A DNA stretch of 64,000 nucleotides from Roseibacillus sp. GTDB taxonomy: Bacteria; Verrucomicrobiota; Verrucomicrobiia; Verrucomicrobiales; Akkermansiaceae. Location of the stretch: assembly GCA_029242545.1 (NCBI GenBank), contig JAQWTV010000172.1, positions 1 to 64,000 of the forward strand. The letters run 5' to 3'. This document shows positions 56,508-64,000 of this stretch, in pieces. How positions within the stretch are numbered: the first letter of the stretch is position 1; each line of letters opens with the position of its first letter. The position numbers and the translations under genes are program-made. The notes under the pieces are model-generated. The model was not told the DNA's origin. It ran no database searches and saw only the letters and a list, made by a program, of their open reading frames with translations.

Positions 56508-58316
56508 TTACCAGCGAACCCGCATTCCCCCGAAAACACCAAGACCGCGCCCGGGATAATTGGCAATCTCCTCGTAGCTACGATCCAGGAGGTTCTCTAC
56601 CCTGCCATGGAGAGAGACATTTTCACTCACCTGATAAGTGCAGTAGGCACGCAGGAGAACAATGCTATCAAGTTCCTTCCGAATTGAGGGAAATGCCGAG
56701 AAATCGTTGTCTTCAACTCCCGCGGCATAGGTCATCCCGGCTCCAAACAGCAGTCCCTTCAGGGGCTCGCTCATAAGATCGAGGCTCGCCCGGTGGCGGG
56801 ATCTTCGGACAAGGCGTGAACCGGTCACATCATCATTCGCCTGCTGCCACGTGTAGCATCCCCGCCATCCAAGGAAATTATCACACAACTTTCCCTGAGC
56901 GCTCAGCTCAATGCCGCAGGTAGTCGCCCTGCCAATGTTTGCTGGACTGAAATCAATCAGGTTTTTGATACGGTTGTCAAACCAGGTGAGATCCATGAGG
57001 AAGCCCTCAGACGGCTTCCACTCCATACCCACATCCCAGCCCCTTGAACTCTCCGCCTTGAGATCCGGGTTCCCAACGAAATTAAAAGCCGGGATAGCCC
57101 CGAACAGCTCAAAGTAAGAAGGCGCTCGGAAACCCGTTCCGTAACTCCCATGGAACCGAACATTCTCTCCTAGGGTCTGCCAGCTTCCAGTTGCGCGCCA
57201 GGTAAGAGAGTCCCCCCATCTCTCAAGATTCTCCCAACGGCCACCCAGAGAGACCGAGGCTTTTTCAGTCGGACGCCAGAGATGGTTCGCGTAAATCCCA
57301 TTTCTCCAGCCCTGCTCATCTACCGGCGTGGCGGTGGAACGGAAGGCTGTCCACTCTGCCCGAGCCCCGACCGCAGTCTCGTGCTGGTTGTCCCAACTCA
57401 CCACATTACGCAAATCGAGAGAGGACTTTTCTGCATCACTCGCAAACGGAAAATCTCCCCGCTCCTCGAACTTCTCACGATAAAGCCCTGCTGTCAGGTG
57501 ACTTCTCAGCCGATCATTTACCCTGTGGCTCAAATAACCCGTGAGAAGAGCCGCTTCTCGCTCATCCTCTGCCGGCCCGGAAAAACTACCCACACTACCA
57601 GGATTCATCAGATTGCTGAACCAACCTCGGGCCGTCACTCCCGCGATGGTCTCTGCTCCAAGATCCCGCTCTACCCGCAGGGCGAACAGATCCTGTCTAA
57701 AATCATTCGCCCTACGGTCGTTCTCCGTCTGTTCTCTACTGCCCCCGATATACCACCGGACACCTTCGCCCCCTCCCTGAAGCTCTCCACCACCGCGCAG
57801 ACTTCCAAAGGAACCCGCCTCAAGGAATAATTGCCGACTGGGCTCATCAGAGCCTCCACGCGTATTCAGGTCCACGACTCCCCCAATAGCTTCGCTTCCA
57901 TACAAGGCACTCTGAGGTCCCCTCAATACACTGATCGAAGAATAACCAAACAAAGGGTCTGCCCCAATCAGGTTCAGGGGCGGCATGTTGGAGTCTGAAA
58001 CCCTGACCCCATCAATTCGTAGCAGGGTGTGGTCCGACTCGGTGCCCCGCATCCGAAGCGCTGAGATCGAACCTCGCTGCCCACCCTCAGAACCAATTCC
58101 GGTTCCAGGAACAAGACCCAAAGCGTTCTCGAGGGTAACGAGCCCACGCCGCTGAAGGTCCTCCCCTCCCAGAATCGTCAATGCGCTGCCGACAGCTTGC
58201 AATGGAGTTTCGAGACGGTTTGCCACCACCACCGTCTCCTCAATTTCCTGACCCTGGACCTGGTCCAAGAGGACCGAAGCACCCAACAAGCATGTGGTGA
58301 CCTTAATAGGCCTCAT
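56508..58316 (-). CDS. TonB-dependent outer membrane receptor, BtuB-like
   Basis: 602 residues from ATG 58316, chosen because it opens the signal peptide (MRPIKVTTCLLGASVLLDQVQG); the frame runs through the riboswitch to 58571 and that part is not coding. TonB box EIEETVVVA, plug domain (TPLQAVGSALTILGGEDLQR, LRMRGTESDHTLLRIDGVRV, ISVLRGPQSALYGSEAIGGV) and a 22-strand barrel. The C-terminal residues GVFGGMRVRW end with an aromatic residue as required for outer membrane insertion. The cobalamin riboswitch upstream indicates vitamin B12 or cobinamide uptake. TonB partners are not in the window. Confidence 0.94.
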   Translation of the reverse strand: MRPIKVTTCLLGASVLLDQVQGQEIEETVVVANRLETPLQAVGSALTILGGEDLQRRGLVTLENALGLVPGTGIGSEGGQRGSISALRMRGTESDHTLLRIDGVRVSDSNMPPLNLIGADPLFGYSSISVLRGPQSALYGSEAIGGVVDLNTRGGSDEPSRQLFLEAGSFGSLRGGGELQGGGEGVRWYIGGSREQTENDRRANDFRQDLFALRVERDLGAETIAGVTARGWFSNLMNPGSVGSFSGPAEDEREAALLTGYLSHRVNDRLRSHLTAGLYREKFEERGDFPFASDAEKSSLDLRNVVSWDNQHETAVGARAEWTAFRSTATPVDEQGWRNGIYANHLWRPTEKASVSLGGRWENLERWGDSLTWRATGSWQTLGENVRFHGSYGTGFRAPSYFELFGAIPAFNFVGNPDLKAESSRGWDVGMEWKPSEGFLMDLTWFDNRIKNLIDFSPANIGRATTCGIELSAQGKLCDNFLGWRGCYTWQQANDDVTGSRLVRRSRHRASLDLMSEPLKGLLFGAGMTYAAGVEDNDFSAFPSIRKELDSIVLLRAYCTYQVSENVSLHGRVENLLDRSYEEIANYPGRGLGVFGGMRVRW

Positions 58317-58384
58317 TAAAGCATTCTTCACTGGATAATTTGCTCTTTCGCCCGTCACTCGCGGGCAATTTGAACTATCTTCCC

Positions 58385-58510
58385 AGGCTGGCAATCTGGC
58401 TCGGCCCGCATCTTCGATGTGGGCCACACAGTGGCGGGACCGCTCCGGATTTTCACCGAATTTCCCATCTATTTCCTGCCCGTGCCACGGGCTTCCCAGG
58501 GAGACCCCGG
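58385..58510 (-). promoter_or_regulatory. Cobalamin riboswitch
   Basis: Read on the minus strand, the core GGGAAATTCGGTGAAAATCC (near 58466-58447) is followed by the B12-box-like GAGCGGTCCCGCCACTGTG (58444-58426) and by a GAGCCAGATTGCCAGCC segment, which are the conserved P3-P6 elements of the cobalamin aptamer. It lies about 70 nt upstream of the receptor start codon, with GCCCG / CGGGC able to pair between them as the expression platform. Binding of adenosylcobalamin should repress translation or cause termination of the receptor transcript. Confidence 0.93.
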
Positions 58511-58657
58511 CTCTCCCGAGGGGCGGCACAGTCCAACAGGTCGGACCCCGGAGCAAGAACCCTTTTGGCAAGGCCCCCTCTTGACGTCCCCAACCCGCCC
58601 AGCCCCACAGCGGGGCGTGAGGTCTCAGGAGCCCCTACACCGGGAAATTCCTAAGTC

Positions 58658-60658
58658 CTAGAGCTTCTCAACGGCTTCCACCACCTTGTCTGCAGTAATG
58701 CCAAGCTCCTGCATAACGACGTTCCCCGGCGCACTGAGACCAAAGCGATCAATACCGATCACATGCCCGGCTGATCCAACGTATTTCCACCAGAGGTTCG
58801 TGACACCCGCCTCAATGGCGACCCTCTTCTGGCAGAACCCGGGAAGGACTGATTCACGATACTCATCTTCCTGCCGATCAAATCGTTCGAGACAAGGCAT
58901 TGAGACAACCCTGACGCCATCACCGAGGCGAGCGGCAGCCTCGAGGGCATGTTCGACCTCTGAACCACTCGCCATAATGATCGCCTCGAGCGAATCTTTC
59001 TCCTTTCGCAGCACGTATCCTCCAAGGGCGGCTCCATCACGGCGCTCCGCTATTGGAACATCGCTGAGATTAGGGACCCCTTGACGTGTCAGGATCAGAG
59101 CCGTTGGACCATCAGTCCGCTGCATGGCAGCTGCCCAGGCGCCTGCCACCTCCTCAGGATCGGCTGGACGAATCACATCGAGATTTGGAATCACCCGCAA
59201 CCCACTCACTGTTTCGACCGGCTGATGCGTTGGTCCATCTTCTCCGACTCCCACCGAGTCGTGAGTGAAAATATAGGTCACTGGGAGGCCCGCCAGGCCT
59301 GCCAGCCGGATCGATGGTCGCAGATAATCCGCGAATACCAGAAAAGTCGCTCCACTCGCCCGGAAGAGTCCGTCATAGGCAATTCCATTACAAATTGCAC
59401 CCATTCCATGCTCACGAATACCAAACCAGATGTTACGTCCAGATGGATTGCTGGCACTGAAATCCGTATCGTCCTTGATGTAGTTCTTGGTCGAACCATA
59501 GAGATCCGCCGATCCGCTTATTAGCTGAGGAACCGCCTTTGACACCGCATTAATTACTACGCCCCCTGATCCCCTCGTAGCGTCTTTATGATCCGGATCA
59601 AACTCCGGAATCTGGTCGAGAAGATCATCAGGAACGGAATTGGAAACTCCGTCCTGAAGCTCGGCTGCCAAATTGGGATTTTCAGCAGCCCATGCTTCGT
59701 AGGTCTTTTCCCACGCAGAAAAGTCATCCTGCATTGTATTATTCCGGTCGTCGAAGAACTTCCTTGTCTCCTCGGAGACGTAAAAGGTCTCCGCAGGCAA
59801 ACCGAGACCCTCCCGGGCCGCCTCCGCAAACTTGGCTCCGCCCTCTCCATGTCCAGCGGCAGTTCCAACCACCTCCGGAATGCCCTTCCCGATGAGGGTC
59901 TTGGCGATAATTACTTTCGGCTTTCCGTTGTCATTTTCCTTCGCCGAGCGGAGGGCCTGAGCCACTGCGCCGAGGTCATGCCCGTCAACGGTGACGGCAT
60001 CCCAGCCAACCGCCACGAAATAGGATTCGGCATCCTCGCTCTGGGTGACCTCTGCCATGGCGTCAAGGGTCACATCATTACTATCGTAAATCAGGATCAG
60101 GTTATCCAAGCCACTGTGACCTGCAAAAGCGATTGCTTCACGAGCAACTCCCTCCTGCATGCAGCCGTCTCCGGCAAGCGCGATCACATGATGATCAAAA
60201 AGGGTGTAATCGGCCGTATTAAACCGGGCTGCGGCCCTCTTGCCACTGAGAGCATATCCAACCGCGTTTCCTACACCCTGCCCCAATGGACCTGTGGTCG
60301 CCTCGACTCCGGGGGTTTCCTTATACTCGGGATGGCCGGGGGTCACACTGTGAAGTTTCCGGAAATCCTTCACCGCTTGCAGGGAGAGATCGTAACCGGA
60401 AAGGTGCAGCCAACTGTAGAGAAACATCGAGCCGTGACCTGCGGATAGAATGAATCGGTCCCGGTTAAGCCAGCCAGGTGCCGAGGGGTTATACCGCATT
60501 GTTTCTCCGAAAAGGACTGCTCCAATTTCGGCGCATCCCAGAGGAAGCCCGAGATGCCCGGAAGAACAGGCATGCACCGCATCGATCGCCAGCCCCCGGG
60601 CCTCTTTCGCGGCCTCGGTCAAAGATCCACTCGTCTCGTCCAATATCTCCTTGCTCAT
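58658..60658 (-). CDS. tkt: Transketolase
   Basis: 666 residues from ATG 60658 ([10 protein letters not shown]); the frame continues upstream to 60727 without support. N-terminal TPP domain with [32 protein letters not shown] and [16 protein letters not shown], the GDG-x-N-like metal site; the pyrimidine domain has [13 protein letters not shown] and [21 protein letters not shown]-terminal domain closes the fold. Interconverts sugar phosphates in the pentose phosphate pathway with TPP. Separated from the cobalamin leader by only about 150 bp. Confidence 0.96.
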   Translation of the reverse strand: MSKEILDETSGSLTEAAKEARGLAIDAVHACSSGHLGLPLGCAEIGAVLFGETMRYNPSAPGWLNRDRFILSAGHGSMFLYSWLHLSGYDLSLQAVKDFRKLHSVTPGHPEYKETPGVEATTGPLGQGVGNAVGYALSGKRAAARFNTADYTLFDHHVIALAGDGCMQEGVAREAIAFAGHSGLDNLILIYDSNDVTLDAMAEVTQSEDAESYFVAVGWDAVTVDGHDLGAVAQALRSAKENDNGKPKVIIAKTLIGKGIPEVVGTAAGHGEGGAKFAEAAREGLGLPAETFYVSEETRKFFDDRNNTMQDDFSAWEKTYEAWAAENPNLAAELQDGVSNSVPDDLLDQIPEFDPDHKDATRGSGGVVINAVSKAVPQLISGSADLYGSTKNYIKDDTDFSASNPSGRNIWFGIREHGMGAICNGIAYDGLFRASGATFLVFADYLRPSIRLAGLAGLPVTYIFTHDSVGVGEDGPTHQPVETVSGLRVIPNLDVIRPADPEEVAGAWAAAMQRTDGPTALILTRQGVPNLSDVPIAERRDGAALGGYVLRKEKDSLEAIIMASGSEVEHALEAAARLGDGVRVVSMPCLERFDRQEDEYRESVLPGFCQKRVAIEAGVTNLWWKYVGSAGHVIGIDRFGLSAPGNVVMQELGITADKVVEAVEKL

Positions 60659-60808
60659 GGGTGGCGCAGGATTGGGGAACCCGATGAAGGGTGCAAGGCG
60701 TAATACCGCAGCATCCGAGGTCTGCATCTACCCGGTAGGTCAACCATTACGGTATCCGGGAGGGTTGGTTTACCAGAGATGAGCCGAAGCTCACCGAGGA
60801 GAACGCCG

Positions 60809-61321
60809 CTAAATCACCGCCGTGAGATGAGTCCGGCCCTTGTCCCGTCCGCGCCGCAGGCGAAGCAGTATCTCCCATGCCTCACCCTGTCCCATATCCG
60901 TGAGTTTGAACTTCTTGTGAGAGTGTAACCCGTCATCCTCAATCCCCACCAGAGACCGTTTGCCGAGCTTTTCTACCACCGTCGAAGTATTTGCAGGCTT
61001 ACGCCCGTAGGAATCGAGAAAGATATTTAGTCCTTTGGAATCAAGGAGTTCGGCCCCTTCCTGATGCTTGCAATAGGCCGCAAGAACGACCGCTTCTGGT
61101 CCAGAAAGGGCAACATCTTCGTTTTGGAGGTAGTCCCGAATCTCTTTCAGCTCCATTGCGGCCATACGATCCCGCTCCTCCGCTGAAGTTTCCGAAACAG
61201 CCGCGATCTCCTCTTTCGCAGCCATGATCTTAGTGATCACGCCTTGGAAATCTCGCAGCTCAGACAGGCTCAACCGCCAGAGATCATCCGCGAGGTGCTG
61301 AAATTGAGAGGGTGCGCTCAC
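60809..61321 (-). CDS. Orphan protein with possible winged-helix fold
   Basis: 170 residues, GTG start. N-terminal helices with LADDLWRLSLSELRDFQGVI and MAAMELKEIRDYLQNEDVAL; the C-terminal part (GLNIFLDSYGRKPANTSTVV, EKLGKRSLVGIEDDGLHSHK, KFKLTDMGQGEAWEILLRLR) reads like a recognition-helix plus wing plus LTxxG motif of winged-helix regulators. This is a pattern impression, not a family hit. Divergent from another orphan protein across an AT-rich, dyad-rich spacer, consistent with an autoregulated pair. Confidence 0.6.
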   Translation of the reverse strand: MSAPSQFQHLADDLWRLSLSELRDFQGVITKIMAAKEEIAAVSETSAEERDRMAAMELKEIRDYLQNEDVALSGPEAVVLAAYCKHQEGAELLDSKGLNIFLDSYGRKPANTSTVVEKLGKRSLVGIEDDGLHSHKKFKLTDMGQGEAWEILLRLRRGRDKGRTHLTAVI

Positions 61322-61563
61322 AGGGAAAATTTATTAAAGTTAGTCCCATTTGGCAAGTTTTTGCTAAATTTATTTAGATCCTTCCCTATGGACCTCCCAT
61401 CGCTCGGCCTTTTATCCCAGCATTTTGATATTATTCAGCTAAAACAAATTGTTAAAATTTAGCTCGCAAACTAATTTTTTGGAGCTAGAAATGCTTCCGT
61501 AAGACCTAATATCGCTGTGAAAGCCTACTCCTTCACAGGATCTACTTGGAAAATTTACCGAAA
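61322..61563. promoter_or_regulatory. AT-rich divergent promoter region with repeated GCTAAA dyads
   Basis: The 242-bp spacer is far more AT-rich than the flanking genes. It contains CTAAAT-TT-ATTTAG (61364-61377), then AGCTAAA (61437-61443) and TTTAGCT (61458-61464) enclosing AACAA-A-TTGTT (61443-61453). The recurring GCTAAA/TTTAGC word suggests two operators of one regulator plus two promoters. No RNA or protein gene is seen inside. Confidence 0.5.
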
Positions 61564-62052
61564 ATGAGCTCTTTTCCCGCCGCAGACTCCCCATCTGACT
61601 CCCAGAAGTTAGTCCCTTTCACCGTCCCAAAGGACCGGGTTAAAAAGGAACTCGCAGGAGCAGTGCGCGATCTTGGCACCAGAGGGACCGAATCTGAGGC
61701 CCTCAGCTCCCTTGTCCGCAAGATTCGTGCCCTGTTTCCAGAACTCATGGAGCTCCGAGGGGATCAGGACGCGACGATCGAGCTCCGAGACCGGCAAATC
61801 AACGAACTCGCCCCTTACCTACTTGGGACTAATACTTTGACTGGCAACGCGGCCTCCGAAAACGCCGCCTCCGGGCCAGAACCCCTCGAAAATCCCTTGG
61901 ATGAAGTCGCCCGCCGCATGTGGGAAATTTCTGTCACGGAACAAACTATTGAGCGCTACAAAGCCCAGGAACATGCGTTTCGGGACGAAATACTCGCTTC
62001 CGTGAGTGCTGAGCACCTCCCCATGGTCCGCGGGGCCTTATCGCAGGCCTGA
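61564..62052 (+). CDS. Orphan protein of unknown function
   Basis: 162 residues from ATG 61564 (an upstream TTG is possible). Two helical halves joined by an Ala/Asn/Glu-rich linker ([20 protein letters not shown]). The N-terminal half [20 protein letters not shown] and [20 protein letters not shown] is charged and helical, the second half [20 protein letters not shown] likewise. No signal peptide. I recognise no family; position divergent to the putative winged-helix gene is the only clue. Confidence 0.6.
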   Translation: MSSFPAADSPSDSQKLVPFTVPKDRVKKELAGAVRDLGTRGTESEALSSLVRKIRALFPELMELRGDQDATIELRDRQINELAPYLLGTNTLTGNAASENAASGPEPLENPLDEVARRMWEISVTEQTIERYKAQEHAFRDEILASVSAEHLPMVRGALSQA

Positions 62053-62231
62053 TTCCTCCGCCCAATTGGGCCCAATCTCCATCCTTCACGGGCCGAAGGT
62101 CAGGAGTAGCTGCCGACTCCATTAGCGCCCTGAAGCTCCGGCTCATGCCCCCGGGGACCCGCAGACCTCATATTTGCGTTGCTTCGGCGCCGTTCGCAGG
62201 TAAAACCCCCGCCCCCAACCGGAATCTTCCA

Positions 62232-63116
62232 GTGGCCGAACCAGCGAACACTCTCCGTATTGCACTCCCTAAGGGTAGTCTTCAGGAGCCTACCCTCCAC
62301 CTCCTCGCGAAGGCTGGATTCCACGTATATTCCTCATCACGGGGATTGCGCCCTTCCTCCGATGATGAGGAGCTGGACATCTTCATGATCAGAGCGCAGG
62401 AAATCGGATCCTATATCGATGACGGTTTTCTCGACTGCGGAATTACCGGATACGACTGGGTGTATGAAAACCGTGCGGATCTCGAGGATTTGGCCGAACT
62501 CCCTTATTCCCGTGCAACCGTTCGTCCGACTCGCTGGGTGCTGGTGGTTCCTGAGGACTCTCCAATCAGGAAGGTCGAAGATCTAGAGGGAAAACGTATT
62601 GCGACCGAGGCCGTAGGAATCACAAAACGCTATCTTGAAAGCAAGGGGGTCACTGCAGACATCGAATTTTCATGGGGCGCGACCGAAGTCAAAGTTCCTG
62701 ATCTCGTGGACGCTATCGTCGACGTTACCGAGACCGGTTCATCGCTCCGGGCCAACAAACTCCGTATTGTGGACGAGTTACTGGTCTCATTCCCCCATTT
62801 TTTCGCATCCAAGGAGGCCTTTGCTGACCCGTGGAAGCGGCAGAAAATGGAGCGTATGGTCCTGATGATTCAGGCTGCGCTTGCTGCCCGAGACAAGGTC
62901 GGCTTGAAGCTCAACCTCCCCGAAAAGTCCTTGCCCAAGGTATTGGAGCGCCTACCCTCGCTCCGCCGTCCAACGGTCAGCTCCCTCGCTGAAGCCGGCT
63001 GGGTGGCGGTGGAAACCATCATCGACGAGTCCGCTGTCCGACACCTTGTGCCGGACCTCAAGGAACTCGGAGCGGAAGGAATCATCGAATACCCGCTGAA
63101 CAAGATCGTTTCCTGA
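62232..63116 (+). CDS. hisG: ATP phosphoribosyltransferase, long form
   Basis: 294 residues from GTG 62232, chosen because homology begins at [19 protein letters not shown]; an ATG at 62145 would prefix about 29 unconserved residues. First step of histidine synthesis (ATP + PRPP). Motifs: [29 protein letters not shown]-type [12 protein letters not shown], and [20 protein letters not shown], the PRPP-binding loop. C-terminal ACT-like regulatory region (about 215-294, [20 protein letters not shown]) makes it the long, histidine-inhibited hexameric type that needs no HisZ. No other his genes follow. Confidence 0.95.
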   Translation: MAEPANTLRIALPKGSLQEPTLHLLAKAGFHVYSSSRGLRPSSDDEELDIFMIRAQEIGSYIDDGFLDCGITGYDWVYENRADLEDLAELPYSRATVRPTRWVLVVPEDSPIRKVEDLEGKRIATEAVGITKRYLESKGVTADIEFSWGATEVKVPDLVDAIVDVTETGSSLRANKLRIVDELLVSFPHFFASKEAFADPWKRQKMERMVLMIQAALAARDKVGLKLNLPEKSLPKVLERLPSLRRPTVSSLAEAGWVAVETIIDESAVRHLVPDLKELGAEGIIEYPLNKIVS

Positions 63117-63155
63117 TAATCTCTCCCGTCCACTCTCGAACAACCACTGTTAAAC

Positions 63156-63260
63156 ATGGGCTCGCTGAAAAAACGTCGTAAGACAAAGATCAACAAGCAC
63201 AAGCGCAAGAAGCGGATGAAGGCAAACCGCCACAAGAAGCGCTTGCGTTATAAGTCGTAA
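63156..63260 (+). CDS. AURKAIP1/COX24-like 34-residue basic protein
   Basis: 34 residues beginning MGSLKKRRKTKINKHKRKKR, then MKANRHKKRLRYKS: about half Lys/Arg. This is the compact domain shared with mitochondrial ribosomal protein mS38 (AURKAIP1/COX24), found as a free-standing ORF in Verrucomicrobiota and related phyla. Likely a small ribosomal subunit protein. 39 bp downstream of hisG and below most gene-caller length cut-offs. Confidence 0.85.
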   Translation: MGSLKKRRKTKINKHKRKKRMKANRHKKRLRYKS

Positions 63261-63343
63261 GAGCCTGAGACCGGACCATCAGGGCGATCGCTGCGGCAGT
63301 CCCCTGCCTTGGAACCGGGTCAGTCATCTTTTCGATAGCCCGA

Positions 63344-63410
63344 GGGGAATCGTATCGATTCCCCCTCCGGCATGCTACCCGGTCCCGGGCTCTCCGGCTT
63401 GGAGGGTAGC
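63344..63410. other. Structured intergenic region with two dyads
   Basis: GGGGAATCG-TAT-CGATTCCCC is a perfect 9-bp hairpin (63344-63364); GCTACCC (63374-63380) and GGGTAGC (63404-63410) form a second, looser one around a GC-rich loop. There is no T tail after either stem, so a terminator is uncertain; a structured 5' leader of the DUF1080 gene or a small RNA is possible. Confidence 0.4.
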
Positions 63411-63472
63411 CCTTTCAGGTGGGGAAAACGCGCCTTGTCCACGGACCATCGCTCGGCTACCAACGGGCTAAC

Positions 63473-64000
63473 ATGAAAAGCAGTCTCTTGCCCATCGCGG
63501 CCCTGTCAGTGCTCCCAGCCATCCTCTCGGGAGCACCAGAAAAACTGTTCAACGGCAAGGACCTTTCCGGATGGGAAGGCCTTTCAAAATTCTGGTCGGT
63601 GAAAGACGGGGTCATTGTTGGCGAAACCAAGCCCAACAACCCCACTAAGGGAAATACCTTTCTCGTCCACCAGGGAAAAGCTGTTGAAGATTTCGAGCTG
63701 ACCCTCAAGGCGAGAATAACCGGAAACAACAACTCAGGAATCCAATACCGATCCAAGCTCGTGAACAAAGAGAGCTGGGTTGTCAGTGGCTACCAGATGG
63801 ACATGCATCCTTCCCAGAACTACCTCGGAATGATGTATGAGGAAAAAGGCCGTGGGATCATCGCCCAACGAGGTCAGAAGATCAAGGTTGCCGCCGATGG
63901 CAAACGCGCGATCGTTGGTGATTTTGATCGGAAGAAGGAGATCAAACTGAGTGACTGGAATACATACACCATTCAAGCAAAGGGAAACGTGCTGACGCAC
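63473..64000 (+). CDS. DUF1080 (3-keto-disaccharide hydrolase-type) protein, 3' end outside window
   Basis: 176 residues are visible and the frame is open to the last base. Signal peptide (SSLLPIAALSVLPAILSGA) and then EKLFNGKDLSGWEGLSKFW, GVIVGETK, FLVHQGKAVEDFELTLKARI, NNSGIQYRSKLVNKESWVVS and GYQMDMHPSQNYLGMMYEEK, the standard blocks of the DUF1080 concanavalin-like fold. Such proteins act on 3-keto-glucosides and accompany Gfo/Idh/MocA oxidoreductases in PVC sugar pathways. Confidence 0.92.
   Translation, partial: MKSSLLPIAALSVLPAILSGAPEKLFNGKDLSGWEGLSKFWSVKDGVIVGETKPNNPTKGNTFLVHQGKAVEDFELTLKARITGNNNSGIQYRSKLVNKESWVVSGYQMDMHPSQNYLGMMYEEKGRGIIAQRGQKIKVAADGKRAIVGDFDRKKEIKLSDWNTYTIQAKGNVLTH

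Noticed and set aside
57282-57830. 182-residue plus-strand ORF antisense to the TonB-dependent receptor
   Set aside because: Shadow of barrel coding sequence, no supporting start or domain.
58340-58661. Plus-strand ORFs between the receptor and tkt genes
   Set aside because: They overlap the cobalamin aptamer on the other strand and are Pro/Arg-rich without family resemblance.
1-64000. CRISPR arrays, insertion sequences, prophage or integron structures
   Set aside because: No regularly spaced repeats, transposase, integrase or phage genes and no target-site duplications were seen; the paralogous gene pairs are diverged family members rather than mobile copies.

Overview
The window looks like chromosomal DNA of a verrucomicrobial (PVC-superphylum) bacterium. 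Five paired PSCyt1/DUF1549/DUF1553 and DUF1501 genes, sulfatase, ThuA, DUF1080 and DUF5069 genes, beta-propeller dehydrogenases and a 34-residue AURKAIP1/COX24-like basic protein are all characteristic of Verrucomicrobiota, with Planctomycetes as the less likely alternative. Coding density is high, GC content is moderately high and Shine-Dalgarno sites are often weak. I saw no insertion sequence, prophage, CRISPR array or integration site. Both edges cut genes: a sugar isomerase on the left and a DUF1080 protein on the right.

Layout. 1-10.4 kb: a partial isomerase, DUF5069, the first DUF1549/DUF1553 + DUF1501 pair, then on the minus strand a Gfo/Idh/MocA oxidoreductase, a secreted sulfatase and a secreted double-NIPSNAP protein. 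9.1-12.1 kb: a small filamentous-haemagglutinin-like secreted protein divergent from a sigma-factor-like gene followed by a one-TM, anti-sigma-like gene. 12.2-16.6 kb: an Aas-like MFS-acyltransferase fusion, an ABC-2-type membrane protein and RNase P RNA. 16.7-22.6 kb: GNAT, a lipoprotein, a BlaI/M56 pair, BtpA, a glucuronokinase-like GHMP kinase and galU.

22.7-40.2 kb is the core of the window: four consecutive cytochrome-like DUF1549/DUF1553 proteins, each followed by a Tat-exported DUF1501 protein, with a WD40 protein in the second of these operons. The proteins carry c-type haem motifs, and some have a sugar-binding-like module inserted at one fixed domain junction. 40.3-51.9 kb continues the secreted, carbohydrate-oriented theme: SMP-30/gluconolactonase, a 6-phosphogluconolactonase-type propeller, a 1161-residue ThuA-propeller-HEAT-CBM-cupredoxin fusion, a ThuA protein, a propeller-HEAT-cytochrome c-discoidin protein and an FG-GAP protein. 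The likely shared job is extracytoplasmic oxidation or desulfation of complex polysaccharides with electron transfer to haem or copper domains; this is inference.

52-64 kb is mostly housekeeping: rnc, tRNA-His, tyrS, a double-retropepsin protein, a cobalamin-riboswitch-controlled TonB-dependent receptor, transketolase, two divergent orphan genes across an AT-rich, dyad-rich spacer, hisG, the small basic protein and the start of a DUF1080 gene.
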